Source: a virus
IMG/VR virus record: IMGVR_UViG_3300044631_001772
Span: 1 to 64,000 of that record
Direction: 5' to 3' (one strand)
DNA length: 64,000 bases
Below the pieces are notes generated by a model. The model ran no database searches. It saw only the letters and a list, made by a program, of their open reading frames with translations, and was not told where the DNA came from. Of the stretch, positions 28,201 through 35,918 are shown piece by piece. Position 1 is the stretch's first letter, and each line of letters begins with the position of its first letter. The position numbers and the translations under genes are program-made.

Positions 28201-29425
28201 TGTTGCTTCAACCTCAAACTTTACAACATTTGAAGGTATTGCAGTTAGCGGATCTAACCCAGGATACATAAAAATAGAAAATGAAATTATTAAATATGAA
28301 TCTGTTGGAACTGGTCAGTTATTAACAATCACCAGAGGAATAGATTCGACTCTTGTTTTAGATCATCCTGTAAGCACTCTAGTCTATAAGTATGAACTCA
28401 GTGGTGTTTCTCTAAGAAGAATCAATACCACACATGACATTAGTGATACTGGAAACGATATTGATAGTTACTATATTGAGTTCAATAGGTCAAACTTTGA
28501 TTCAAATGCAATCAATAGAAGTACTGATGGAAGTCTCTCATCAGCACCACAATTATCTTTTGATGCTGAAATTGCTACTGGAGGATCTGGAGTTGAATCC
28601 ACAGAAAATATACAGTATGATAGCATTATCCCAGAAATTGTTGGTTTGGTTCCTGGATCTGCAACCGAAGTTACTGCACAAATTAGAAGTGTAAGTGGAA
28701 CAAGTGTAGACGGAACCGAAGTTTCATTCCAAGATCAAGGTTATGAAAATGTGGAAATTGGAGTACTTAATAAACTTTCTTCAACAAGAATTATTTGTTC
28801 CAACATTAACGAAGACACTTATCTGGAAGGCGTACTACTGTCTAATAGATCTAAATCTTTTGTTGCAAAGGTTAATTTATCTACAACAGATAATAATCTT
28901 TCGCCCATGATTTTCTGGAAGAACTCTGCAGTTCAACTTCTTAGTAGCAGACTTAATAGTCCTGTCTCAAACTATATCACTGACAACAGAGCAAATTCAT
29001 TGATTGATGATCCACATGCTGCAATATATGTTTCAAATACGGTACGTCTTTCTCAATCGGCAACTTCACTTAAGGTCATTATAAGCGCATATAGACATTC
29101 ATCAGCAGATTTTAGAGTTCTTTATAGTCTAATTAGACCAGATTCAAGTGAGGTTGAGCAGGCATTTGTATTATTCCCAGGTTATAATAACCTCACAATT
29201 GATGCAAATCAAGACGGTTATCCCGATGTTATTAATTCTGCAAATAATAGCGGTTTACCAGATACATTTGTTCCTGCAAGTTTAGAAAATCAGTTCTTAG
29301 ATTATGAATTTACTGCAAACAATTTAGGCGAATTTACAGGGTACACAATTAAAATTGTAATGTCTGGCACTAACCAGGCATATGCCCCAAGATTTAAAGA
29401 TCTAAGAAGTATTGCAATTAGATGA
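22232..29425 (+). CDS. large DUF4815-type baseplate/fibre structural protein
   Basis: 2,397 residues. The N-terminus (MAQKTNLNVSPYYDDFNEPD, then PGKPVQARELNTLQSILQDQ, VESFGSHIFKEGSMVIPG) is the DUF4815 domain of phage tail/baseplate proteins. The middle holds long beta-rich regions, including DTLDFRPRVSIF and a coiled-coil-like IGLIEDRVENLERVTSLSLL. Residues about 1805-1900 carry GxGY-type modules and about 1990-2050 an IENEIIKYESVGTGQLLTI module. It lies where T4 has gp9/gp10, suggesting a baseplate-to-fibre connector. It overlaps the next gene by 4 bases. Confidence 0.82.
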   Translation: MAQKTNLNVSPYYDDFNEPDVGAKDKNYYKVLFNPGKPVQARELNTLQSILQDQVESFGSHIFKEGSMVIPGNIVYDNQFYSVKLNPTIYGANIISYLEQFVGKKITGQTSGTTATVQKVQLPNSEVEYATIYVKYQDSDNNFTFNEFQDGEFLYASENVVYSGTTIASGTPFASTISNSSTSTGSASSIGEGVYFIRGTFVRVPKQTIILDYYSNTPSYRVGLRVNEQIITAKDDPTLYDNAKGFTNYAAPGSDRFKISLTLDKKLLSDIENDTDFVELLRVQDGNIKKIETKSQYSIIRDYLAQRTYDESGDYVVTPFQFSLNNSLNNRLGNDGLFFSNEKTEQNNIPSDNLMCVKFSPGKAYVRGYDIEKTGVEIVDVPKPRTSLSKSNVNIPFEMGNLIRVNNSSGAPKQKSSIDLYNQRKSSTIAATGTKIGDARVYAFNLTDAAYSNVATNWDLYLYDIQTYTQLTLNQSISGAQLPITSFIKGKSSGASGYATAAGTGSDIISLRQTSGTFIVGEQIIINGLELYPRTIKSIRVYSTQDIKSLFQSTATSGFSTAFAADAQLDKTTAFGFSPTDVITIQSSGAVSSSGKPFSGIASDTIIRYQRVGFVTETYNRVLSVSSDGSSMTLVGINTVSGVCDGGLPLSQTSTTFSIGAPKIRNEQKGYLYAQLPDANIASTNLSNSTLSFTAQSNTTLTPSSNTLTVTTGNFDLGISSSFSQFQSFDEERYSIHYADGSIEGLTSDKVTLSNNQVTFNNIQNKNISTINATFIKNGTQSKVKQFTRSQTINVNLSKYPESGTGISTSINDGLTYNQFYGLRVQDEEICLKYPDVVKVIAVYESLNTSAPSLDTLTFSSIANVDTNAIVGENIIGQSSKAIARVVTKPSSNNLGIVYLNTNRFIAGENVTFEESNINTSIATIIQGNYKNITNSFTLDKGQKEQYYDYSKIIRNSGESAPTKQLLIVFDYYSIPSGDTGDVFTVNSYTAERFGSDIPSIGKDNVRASDTLDFRPRVSIFSSTTSSPFDFSSRSFGTDPKLILSPNENSLIGYDFYLGRIDKLYLDKLGNFIVLQGTPSTDPKAPSKPDDVMEIATINLPPYLYNPKDASVFLADNRRYTMRDIGLIEDRVENLERVTSLSLLELNVQTLQIQDAQGFNRFKTGFFVDDFKNTDLINTDVSKVEVDFENDELTPQISRNSINLLPVSAQVFTDETLDLSSNFSLYDSNVQKINDVITLKYESIGWIEQPLATKVENVNPFHVVSYSGTIKLNPSSDSWVRTIRLADVNINQTNWVWLRATGRWAIVGSSSSTNVDDRLLASGTELYMRSRNTGFSAVNMKPLTQTYQFLDGNSGVDFIPKLVEIANDSTLQNYGASAAFSVGETVVGSYNGQNLIRFRVATSNHKEGPFSSPTTTYNINPYNKSENIPSSYSLTSKVLNIDIDSLCAEAQGLYSGYLITGMKLVGQTSGAVAYVKTLRLITDNYGDLKGSFFLRDPNTNPTPPVRIATGSKVYKLTSSSTNQTPLPGSKLICSAETIYKAEGTWEQRQRVTTTSTTIYFVDPLAQSFSVGGNIEDTNGNSPNDDANGAYLTAVDLFFASKDPNNAPLTVEVRTVELGTPTRVIVGNPVTLKPDQIQTSTNASVATTVTFDYPIYLAPGLEYAIVLLAPQTDQYEVWIAEMGEKTVNTANLPDAESVRYTKQFAIGSLFKSQNGSIWTENQYQDLKFKLYKANFTATSGSVFFQNPTLNESNGYVPTLSNNPVTTLPKKFAIGISTVTSSAMIGILTTGRKIADAAKPYNYGYIVGTGSSVSTVGITTGGSNYTTTSNVGTYSITGSGTGLRLNITATNGAVSAATVASVGNGYAVGDVVGITTANVSPAAGRDARITITAITGLDTLYISNAQAESFTTVGISTLVYYNDSGTAISLASTTIRTSSPVGGIYAGNFMKVNHFDHGMYAANNKLTLYNVESNIIPTTLSLPLLSTDTSISVASTSNFTTFEGIAVSGSNPGYIKIENEIIKYESVGTGQLLTITRGIDSTLVLDHPVSTLVYKYELSGVSLRRINTTHDISDTGNDIDSYYIEFNRSNFDSNAINRSTDGSLSSAPQLSFDAEIATGGSGVESTENIQYDSIIPEIVGLVPGSATEVTAQIRSVSGTSVDGTEVSFQDQGYENVEIGVLNKLSSTRIICSNINEDTYLEGVLLSNRSKSFVAKVNLSTTDNNLSPMIFWKNSAVQLLSSRLNSPVSNYITDNRANSLIDDPHAAIYVSNTVRLSQSATSLKVIISAYRHSSADFRVLYSLIRPDSSEVEQAFVLFPGYNNLTIDANQDGYPDVINSANNSGLPDTFVPASLENQFLDYEFTANNLGEFTGYTIKIVMSGTNQAYAPRFKDLRSIAIR

Positions 29426-29625
29426 TGATACCAGTAAAAGGACACCCAAATTTATATCGTGATGAGCAATCGGGGGCAATTATAAACTGTGATAATTATT
29501 CCTATAATCAATATGTGAACAGTTTATACAATAGAGATTCTCAAAAACGTGAGATGGAACAAATAAAAAAAGATATTGACGAAATTAAATTATTACTTAA
29601 GGAGTTTATAAATGGAACCAAATGA
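29422..29625 (+). CDS. small conserved coiled-coil protein
   Basis: 67 residues. MMIPVKGHPNLYRDEQSGAI and INCDNYSYNQYVNSLYNR precede a charged coiled coil (REMEQIKKDIDEIKLLLKEF). Versions of this protein follow the fibre protein in many cyanomyoviruses. Its start overlaps the stop of the 2,397-residue gene (ATGA), and a second ATG at 29425 is possible. The overlap and coiled coil suggest a small oligomerising virion or assembly factor; function unknown. Confidence 0.7.
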   Translation: MMIPVKGHPNLYRDEQSGAIINCDNYSYNQYVNSLYNRDSQKREMEQIKKDIDEIKLLLKEFINGTK

Positions 29626-29788
29626 TATTCAACTGGAAACGATAGATAAAATGTTTGAATTTGAAAAGCATTCTCGGGTTATAGATGAACTAAATTTCGA
29701 AGAACTTAAAGAGTTTTCGAAGTTATATTGTAAATTATATCTTAAGCAACAAGAAGTTTTGAGTTCCCTTGGCACTCTTGAGGTATAA
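29612..29788 (+). CDS. conserved 58-residue helical protein
   Basis: Begins MEPNDIQLETIDKMFEFEKH, continues FEELKEFSKLYCKLYLKQQE and ends LGTLEV. Acidic, helical, with a known type of homologue in cyanophages and no assigned function. An excellent SD (AAGGAG, 29599-29604) precedes the ATG inside the end of the previous gene. Its stop codon lies within the TATAAATA late promoter at 29784. Confidence 0.7.
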   Translation: MEPNDIQLETIDKMFEFEKHSRVIDELNFEELKEFSKLYCKLYLKQQEVLSSLGTLEV

Positions 29789-29791
29789 ATA
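29784..29791 (+). promoter_or_regulatory. late promoter TATAAATA before the neck operon
   Basis: Exact consensus, overlapping the stop codon of the 58-residue gene. Begins 30 bases before the ATG at 29814 and can drive the following structural genes through gp17. Confidence 0.75.
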
Positions 29792-29813
29792 AAAAGTAGA
29801 GCTTAAAAAATAG

Positions 29814-30158
29814 ATGGCAGCAGTATACGTCAATAACTTAGTTGTGAATGCTGGCAGTGATTTTGATCAAACTTTTATTTTAGAAGGTGCAAATACTAAT
29901 TCTGCTTTAGATTTATCTGGATATACAGTTGTAGCCCAAATGAGAAAATGGGCAGGAAGTTCTTCTGCAACAAGTTTTACTGCTACAATCATAAGTCCAT
30001 ATACAAGTGGAAAAATTACATTAAGTTTAACTTCCACACAAACTTCGAGTTTAAAAGCAGGAAGATACGTATACGATATTGTAATCACAGACCTATCTGG
30101 CAGTAAAACTAGAGTTGTTGAGGGAATGGTTCTCGTAACAGAGGGAGTTACCCGATAA
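29814..30158 (+). CDS. virion structural protein, beta-rich
   Basis: 114 residues. MAAVYVNNLVVNAGSDFDQT and the C-terminal half (KITLSLTSTQTSSLKAGRY, VYDIVITDLSGSKTRVVEGM) match a common cyanophage structural protein resembling the N-terminal fibre or baseplate-binding (BppU-like) Ig-type domains of other phages. It shares its last base with the next start (TAATG at 30156-30160), so translation is coupled. Likely part of a fibre or neck appendage. Confidence 0.65.
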   Translation: MAAVYVNNLVVNAGSDFDQTFILEGANTNSALDLSGYTVVAQMRKWAGSSSATSFTATIISPYTSGKITLSLTSTQTSSLKAGRYVYDIVITDLSGSKTRVVEGMVLVTEGVTR

Positions 30159-30607
30159 TGTCAGATATTAAAATTAGAGTTGGGCAACAAAATTCTATAA
30201 AAGTTATTTCGAGTATAGCAGGTGAACGCGCTTTCAATGACGCAGTAAATGTAATAGGAGGAATTGCTTCTGTTACACAACTACAAGTCAGTGGTGTATC
30301 CACATTTGTTGGTGTAAGTACATTTAAAAGTGATGTTTACATTGATGGTGATTTAATTATTGGCGATGATTTAAAATTTGATGAATTTACTGCTAGAAAT
30401 GGAAATATCACCGGCATTGCTACCATTTCTGGTGGATTATATTATGGTCCATATTATACAAATGGATTGCCTTACTTTAATTCTTCAGGGTTAATGGTAT
30501 CAACTGCAAGTCCTCAGAATGGAATTGATTATACAAACTATATAATGACGACAGATAATGCTGGAGTTCCAGCTTGGTCAAATGCAATAGACGGAGGAAC
30601 TTATTAA
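30158..30607 (+). CDS. small fibre-like structural protein
   Basis: 149 residues. SDIKIRVGQQNSIKVISSIA followed by VTQLQVSGVSTFVGVSTFKS and DVYIDGDLIIGDDLKF, typical shaft-like repeats of cyanophage fibre proteins, and a glycine/tyrosine-rich end (GGLYYGPYYTNGLPYFNSSG). Translationally coupled to the gene before it and one base away from gp13. It could be a short neck fibre (whisker-like); that is inference from position and composition. Confidence 0.6.
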   Translation: MSDIKIRVGQQNSIKVISSIAGERAFNDAVNVIGGIASVTQLQVSGVSTFVGVSTFKSDVYIDGDLIIGDDLKFDEFTARNGNITGIATISGGLYYGPYYTNGLPYFNSSGLMVSTASPQNGIDYTNYIMTTDNAGVPAWSNAIDGGTY

Positions 30608-30608
30608 A

Positions 30609-31451
30609 ATGTCTAAACCGGCAAGTAGACAGCAACTAATTGATTATTGTTTAAGACGTTTAGGTGCTCCAGTCTTGGAAATTAATATTGATGATGATCA
30701 AATTGACGATTTAGTGGATGATGCTCTTCAATATTTTCAAGAGCGTCATTTTGACGGTGTTGAAAGAATGTATTTAAAATACAAGATCACAGAGGCAGAT
30801 TTAAATAGAGGTAGGGCAAATCCAACAAATGGTGTAGGAATTGTTACAACTACAGGAACTGCATCAATTAGTGGAATTGGAACCACAACATTTAATTTTT
30901 ACGAAAATTCAAACTTTATTCAAGTTCCAGATAGTGTTATAGGAATTGAAAAAGTTTTTAAATTTGATACCAGTTCAATTTCTGCTGGTATGTGGAGTAT
31001 TAAATATCAGTTATTTTTAAATGACTTATACTATTTTAATTCTGTAGAACTTTTACAATATGCAATGGTAAAAACTTATCTTGAAGATATTGATTTTTTA
31101 CTTTCTACAGATAAGCAAATTAGGTTTAATAAAAGGCAAAATAGATTGTATCTAGATATTGACTGGGAAGCAAAAGCAAAAGATACTTTTATTATTCTAG
31201 ACTGCTATAGAATTTTAGATCCAAATGATTTTACTAAAGTATATAATGATAGTTTCTTGAAGAAATATCTAACTGCCATAATGAAGCGTCAATGGGGTCA
31301 AAACTTAATTAAATTTAGGGGAGTTAAATTGCCAGGTGGTATTGAATTAAATGGGAGAGAGATATATGAAGATGCTGAAAGAGAGTTAGAAAGTATAAGG
31401 CAAAGAATGTCTATGGATTATGAACTTCCCCCTTACGATTTTATTGGTTAG
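30609..31451 (+). CDS. 13: neck protein gp13
   Basis: 280 residues (T4 gp13: 309). The N-terminus SRQQLIDYCLRRLGAPVLEI with DDDQIDDLVDDALQYFQERH is the hallmark of gp13, which with gp14 completes the head and joins it to the tail. The central YYFNSVELLQYAMVKTYLED and the C-terminal MKRQWGQNLIKFRGVKLPGG are conserved. A small Thr/Gly-rich loop (NGVGIVTTTGTASISGIGTT) is inserted around residues 76-95. Followed by gp14, the T4 order. Confidence 0.92.
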   Translation: MSKPASRQQLIDYCLRRLGAPVLEINIDDDQIDDLVDDALQYFQERHFDGVERMYLKYKITEADLNRGRANPTNGVGIVTTTGTASISGIGTTTFNFYENSNFIQVPDSVIGIEKVFKFDTSSISAGMWSIKYQLFLNDLYYFNSVELLQYAMVKTYLEDIDFLLSTDKQIRFNKRQNRLYLDIDWEAKAKDTFIILDCYRILDPNDFTKVYNDSFLKKYLTAIMKRQWGQNLIKFRGVKLPGGIELNGREIYEDAERELESIRQRMSMDYELPPYDFIG

Positions 31452-31453
31452 TA

Positions 31454-32845
31454 ATGTCTCTCAATCCCTTTTTCTTACAAGGTTCTCCAGGAGAACAAAG
31501 ACTTATACAAGATTTAATTAATGAACAGTTAAAAATTTATGGTGTAGATGTCATCTACATTCCAAGAAAATTTGTAAGAAAGCAAACTATTATTAAAGAA
31601 ATACAATCATCAAAATTTGATGATAATTTTGCTATTGAAGCATATGTTAATAGTTTTGATGGTTATGGTGGGCAAGGAGATATTCTCACAAAATTTGGAA
31701 TGAGTTTAAGAGATGAATTAAGTTTAATCATTTCAAAAGAAAGGTTTGAAGATTTCATCTCTCCATTTTTAGAAGGAGAAAATGACAATGAAATTGTTCT
31801 TTCATCTAGACCGAGAGAAGGAGATTTAATATATTTTCCTTTGGGTCAAAGAATATTTGAAGTTAAGTTTGTTGAACATGAAGTAAACTTTTATCAACTT
31901 GGAAAATTATATGTTTATGAATTAAAGTGTGAATTATTTGAATATGAAGATGAAGTTATTGATACTTCTATTCAAGAAATTGATACTCAAATTGAAGATC
32001 AGGGATACATTACAACTCTACAATTGATTGGAACTGGTTCAACAGCATCCGCAACTGCTTTTATTAATACTGGTTATATTAGAGAAATATACTTAAACAA
32101 TGATGGTTACGACTACACTTCGTCACCAACTGTTGCAATTTCAACAGCACCATCTGGTGGAACTAATGCTGCAGCAGTTGCTATTACAACAAATAGAGCA
32201 GGTGTTTATTCAATTGAGTCTATTGTATTAATTAATGCCGGTGCAGGATACACTGTTGCCCCAACAATTACAATAGTTGGTGGTGGAGGATCTGGTGCAG
32301 CGGTAACTTGTGCAATTGAAACCTCTAGAAGTGGAGTTACTAGGTTTACAGTAACTTCTCCTGGAAGTGGATACGTTACATCACCAACTGTTACCATTAC
32401 AGGTTCAGTTGGAACTGGTCAAACCTCTATAGGACTTGCTGTAGTTGGTTCTGGTCAAACTATTTCTTCAATTAGGATTATCAATTCTGGTGTTGGTTAT
32501 ACTGTATCCCCAACTGTTACAATTGCAGCACCATCAATTTTATCTGGAATTGGTACATATCAATTTAATGAAGAAGTGGTTGGTTCTCAATCTGGAACTA
32601 GGGCACGTGTTAAATCTTGGGATTATGATACCAAGATTCTCAAAGTTTCTTTAGTTGATAATGCAGCAACAAAAGGTTTTTATGGTGGTGAACTTATTGT
32701 TGGTGCAGCATCTAGTGCCATATATTCTCTCAGTTCTTTTGATTCTTGGGATCAATATGATAAATATAGTGAAAATATAGAAATTGAAAATGCGGCTGAC
32801 GGCATTATAGATTTCTCAGAGTCTAATCCATTTGGTATATTTTAA
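31454..32845 (+). CDS. 14: neck protein gp14 with beta-repeat insertion
   Basis: 463 residues against 256 in T4. Residues 1-185 (MSLNPFFLQGSPGEQRLIQD; IYIPRKFVRKQTIIKEIQ) are the gp14 body. From about 190 to 365 there is an insertion of four or five 'NxGxGYTxxPTVTI' units (DYTSSPTVAI, GAGYTVAPTITIVGGG, GSGYVTSPTVTITG, GVGYTVSPTVTIA). The canonical gp14 end resumes with DSWDQYDKYSENIEIENAAD. The repeats are of the same kind as in the giant baseplate protein. They probably project from the neck as a surface domain. Confidence 0.9.
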   Translation: MSLNPFFLQGSPGEQRLIQDLINEQLKIYGVDVIYIPRKFVRKQTIIKEIQSSKFDDNFAIEAYVNSFDGYGGQGDILTKFGMSLRDELSLIISKERFEDFISPFLEGENDNEIVLSSRPREGDLIYFPLGQRIFEVKFVEHEVNFYQLGKLYVYELKCELFEYEDEVIDTSIQEIDTQIEDQGYITTLQLIGTGSTASATAFINTGYIREIYLNNDGYDYTSSPTVAISTAPSGGTNAAAVAITTNRAGVYSIESIVLINAGAGYTVAPTITIVGGGGSGAAVTCAIETSRSGVTRFTVTSPGSGYVTSPTVTITGSVGTGQTSIGLAVVGSGQTISSIRIINSGVGYTVSPTVTIAAPSILSGIGTYQFNEEVVGSQSGTRARVKSWDYDTKILKVSLVDNAATKGFYGGELIVGAASSAIYSLSSFDSWDQYDKYSENIEIENAADGIIDFSESNPFGIF

Positions 32846-33642
32846 TGCTAGGAACTTATTACTATCACGAAATTATTAGAAGAACAGTGATTGCCTTTGG
32901 CACACTGTTTAATGACATTTATGTCAGGCATAAAGACTCAAGTGGTGATAGTATCAATGAAATGAAAGTTCCATTGGCATATGGTCCAATTCAAAAATTT
33001 CTTGCGAGGATAGAGCAACAACCAGAATTAAATAAACCAATTGCAATGACATTGCCTAGATTATCATTTGAGATGAACTCCATTCAGTATGATCCAACAA
33101 GAAAGGCAAATATAACTCAAACATTTAGAGCTTGTGATGGTTCTAATTTGAAAAAAGTTTTTCTACCTGTACCATATAATATAGGTTTTCAACTAAATTT
33201 GATGACAAAACTTCAAGATGATGCCTTGCAGGTAACAGAACAAATCCTTCCTTATTTTCAACCATCATTCAATCTTACAGTCGATCTTATCGATTCTATT
33301 GGTGAAAAACGAGATATACCTATTGTATTAGATAATGTTTCGTTCGTTGATGATTATGAGGGTGATTTTTCGACAAGAAGAATTTTAATTTACACTTTTA
33401 ACTTTACAGTTAAAACATATCTATTTGGACCTGTAGCAGAAACAACTGATGGTCTGATCCGTAAGGTTCAAGTTGATATGTATAGTGATACAAATAGGCA
33501 AACTGCAAAGAGAGAGATGAGATATACTGCCCAACCAGATCCTTATGATGCTGCACCAGATGATAATTTTGGGTTTGATGAAGAGTGGTTATCTTTTGAT
33601 GACTCTAAGACTTATAGTCCTACACAACAAACTGACATTTAA
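32845..33642 (+). CDS. 15: tail completion/sheath terminator gp15
   Basis: 265 residues (T4 gp15: 272). Forms the ring capping the contracted-tail end and binding the neck. MLGTYYYHEIIRRTVIAFGT, FNDIYVRHK, PLAYGPIQKFLARIEQ and MTLPRLSFEM are characteristic. Its ATG overlaps the gp14 stop (TAATG). The C-terminal acidic tail (DDNFGFDEEWLSFDD) is usual in cyanophage members. Confidence 0.92.
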   Translation: MLGTYYYHEIIRRTVIAFGTLFNDIYVRHKDSSGDSINEMKVPLAYGPIQKFLARIEQQPELNKPIAMTLPRLSFEMNSIQYDPTRKANITQTFRACDGSNLKKVFLPVPYNIGFQLNLMTKLQDDALQVTEQILPYFQPSFNLTVDLIDSIGEKRDIPIVLDNVSFVDDYEGDFSTRRILIYTFNFTVKTYLFGPVAETTDGLIRKVQVDMYSDTNRQTAKREMRYTAQPDPYDAAPDDNFGFDEEWLSFDDSKTYSPTQQTDI

Positions 33643-33648
33643 TATCTT

Positions 33649-34071
33649 ATGAAAAATAATTATGATGGTCTAGATAATGCCCTCAACATTGAAAGTAAAA
33701 TTGTTGAGGTAGAAAAGACCGAAAATAAATTAGAAGTCGTACCAATTCAAGGTCAAGATATTAAAAAGGACTATGAATACACCCGTGCAAATCTTTATTC
33801 TTTGATAGAAAAGGGTCAGGAAGCTATCAATGGAATTATGGAACTTGCCGGCGAAAGTGATTCGCCTAGAGCATATGAAGTTGCTGGTCAATTAATTAAA
33901 AGCGTTGGTGATGTGACAGATAAACTTATTGATTTGCAAAAGAAACTTAAGGATGTTGAAGAGGACACTGCAAAAACAACAAACAATGTTACCAACAATG
34001 CCGTATTTGTTGGTTCCACATCCGAACTTTCTAAACTACTCAAGCAAGGTTTTCTAAATAATAAAGAGTAA
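33649..34071 (+). CDS. 16: small terminase subunit gp16
   Basis: 140 residues (T4 gp16: 164). Helical protein with the conserved central segment EYTRANLYSLIEKGQEAING, SDSPRAYEVAGQLIKSVGDV and TDKLIDLQKKLKDVE, consistent with the coiled-coil oligomerising core of T4-like small terminases that stimulate gp17 and recognise DNA. Lies between gp15 and, two conserved phage genes later, gp17; cyanophages often carry insertions here. Confidence 0.88.
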   Translation: MKNNYDGLDNALNIESKIVEVEKTENKLEVVPIQGQDIKKDYEYTRANLYSLIEKGQEAINGIMELAGESDSPRAYEVAGQLIKSVGDVTDKLIDLQKKLKDVEEDTAKTTNNVTNNAVFVGSTSELSKLLKQGFLNNKE

Positions 34072-34084
34072 TTTTAATCTCCTA

Positions 34085-35605
34085 ATGGGTTGGTCAGACA
34101 AATATAAAAAATCTATTGACTGCGACAATCCAAAAGGATTTTCACAAAAAGCTCACTGCCAGGGTCGTAAAGAGAAATTGAAAGAGCAATTGAAATCATT
34201 TAAAACCGTTGAGCAAATTGCTAAGAAGCATCGTATGGATGTTTCTTTCATCCAAAAGCAATTGGATATGGGGGAACCTATTGAACATGAGCATACCAAA
34301 AATCATGAACTTGCTAAAGAAATCGCCCTTCAACATTTGGACGAAATTCCAGATTATTATACTCGCCTCAAAAAAATGGAAACAGATGCTAAAAAGCATC
34401 ATAAAAAATTTAAAGATGTAAAAGAAGAAACTACATCTGGCGATGAAGGTCTTCATGATTGGTTTAATAAATCAAAGTCCTCTGATGATAAAAAAGGATG
34501 GGTTCAATTAGGTGGTAAATGGGCAGGAAAACCTTGTGCTCGCCAACCAGGTCAAACTTCTACACCAAAATGCGGAAGTTCTAAAATGAAGAGGGTGTTA
34601 TCTAAAGACGAAGAAGAATCTGCAAGAAGAAGAAAAAATCGTTTAGATCCAAATCAACCAGAAAAAACTGGTGGCACTAAACCAACAAACGTAAGAACTG
34701 AAGAAATGCATTTACAAGAAGTCAAAGACAAACCAGGCAAAGGTAGCGGTAAAAAAGATGCTTGCTACCACAAGGTAAAGTCAAGATATGATGTTTGGCC
34801 AAGTGCATATGCATCTGGAGCACTTGTTAAATGTCGTAAAGTTGGTGCCGATAACTGGGGCACAAAATTGGAAGATTGTTGGGATGGTTATAAGCAAGAG
34901 GGTATGAAAAAGAAAGGTAAAAAAATTGTCCCAAATTGCGTACCAGTAAAAGAGGAGCAAACAATGATTAGATACTGCCCCAAGTGTCAAAAAGACGAAA
35001 CTCGTGATGAGTGTAAGTATGGACCAAAGTATTGGGATATGTTCTCAATTCCATCGACACTTACAACCAATCAATTAAAGTATAATATTGCTACGGTTCA
35101 TCCTGGAAATTTCCCAGAGTCATATGACCATGAGTATTCAATGGCTCGTTCGGAACTTTCTACTATTATTAAGGCAGCAAAGAGACTTCGTAAAAAAATG
35201 AAGGGTGAAGGTAATATTGAAGCGTGGGTTCAATCAAAAATTACTAAAGCAGCAGATTATATTGATGCTGCCGCAGATTATGTCGATAGTGGTGAAATGA
35301 AGACGGAAGAATATTCAAATTGGAGAGAAGATTTTGGATTATCGGAAGATTGGCAAAAAGTCAATCGTCAAGACAAGACTGATGGTTTAAGTCAAAAAGC
35401 AGTTAATGCTTATCGCCGCGAGAATCCAGGTTCAAAACTACAAACTGCAGTCACTGAAAAGAACCCAAAAGGAAAAAGGGCAGATCGTCGTTCAAATTTT
35501 TGTAGTCGTATGTCTGGGATGAAGGATAAACTTACCTCAGCAAAAACTGCAAGAGATCCAGATTCAAGAATCAATAAAGCACTTCGTCGTTGGAACTGTA
35601 ACTAA
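34085..35605 (+). CDS. multi-domain basic protein joining several phage DUFs
   Basis: 506 residues, Lys-rich, about a dozen Cys. Modules in order: GWSDKYKKSIDCDNPKGFSQ/KAHCQGRK (1-30); TVEQIAKKHRMDVSFIQKQL with EIALQHLDEIPDYYTRL (41-95, DUF5661-like); GWVQLGGKWAGKPCARQPGQ ... CGSSKMKRVLSKDEE (138-190, DUF5872-like); KKDACYHKVKSRYDVWPSAY/ASGALVKCRKVG (223-254); YCPKCQKDETRDECKYG zinc-ribbon-like (297-313) with an Ala-rich helical pair (352-403); and a C-terminal GLSQKAVNAYRRENPGSKLQ ... FCSRMSGMK ... INKALRRWNC domain (434-505, DUF6321-like). DUF names are from memory. Each recurs as a small separate protein in phages. Function unknown; a virion or head-associated DNA-binding role is plausible. 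Confidence 0.75.
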   Translation: MGWSDKYKKSIDCDNPKGFSQKAHCQGRKEKLKEQLKSFKTVEQIAKKHRMDVSFIQKQLDMGEPIEHEHTKNHELAKEIALQHLDEIPDYYTRLKKMETDAKKHHKKFKDVKEETTSGDEGLHDWFNKSKSSDDKKGWVQLGGKWAGKPCARQPGQTSTPKCGSSKMKRVLSKDEEESARRRKNRLDPNQPEKTGGTKPTNVRTEEMHLQEVKDKPGKGSGKKDACYHKVKSRYDVWPSAYASGALVKCRKVGADNWGTKLEDCWDGYKQEGMKKKGKKIVPNCVPVKEEQTMIRYCPKCQKDETRDECKYGPKYWDMFSIPSTLTTNQLKYNIATVHPGNFPESYDHEYSMARSELSTIIKAAKRLRKKMKGEGNIEAWVQSKITKAADYIDAAADYVDSGEMKTEEYSNWREDFGLSEDWQKVNRQDKTDGLSQKAVNAYRRENPGSKLQTAVTEKNPKGKRADRRSNFCSRMSGMKDKLTSAKTARDPDSRINKALRRWNCN

Positions 35606-35606
35606 A

Positions 35607-35915
35607 ATGAAATCATTTCAACAGTTTATTTCCGAAAGCATTAATATTGCAGGAGATTTCAATGGAAATCTTTATATGAATTCATCTCAACCAGAGACCG
35701 CAAGCGAATCTTTCCTTGCAGATGTAGTTTGGCAGGGGAGATTATATCGTATGCAAGTTGAAGGTAAGATGATGGATAAAAATCAACTTGCAGAACAACT
35801 ACAAGGAGAATATCCTGGAGCGATTGTTCATAATATATACCCAATAGAATCTAATTCTATAAAAATCAAAAACGCACAAAGATATAGACCAGAAAGATTA
35901 TCGTGGAGTGAATGA
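35607..35915 (+). CDS. candidate capsid-targeted structural protein
   Basis: 102 residues. Begins MKSFQQFISE-S, close to the T4 internal-protein capsid-targeting sequence MKTYQEFIAE-A, and ending in I-S-E, a gp21 protease site of the (L/I)xE form. The mature part would start SINIAGDFNGNLYMNSSQ. FLADVVWQGRLYRMQVEGKM and EYPGAIVHNIYP are conserved in cyanophages. It lies one base after the multi-domain gene and three bases before the next. Likely packaged inside the prohead; inference from the N-terminus. Confidence 0.65.
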   Translation: MKSFQQFISESINIAGDFNGNLYMNSSQPETASESFLADVVWQGRLYRMQVEGKMMDKNQLAEQLQGEYPGAIVHNIYPIESNSIKIKNAQRYRPERLSWSE

Positions 35916-35918
35916 TTA

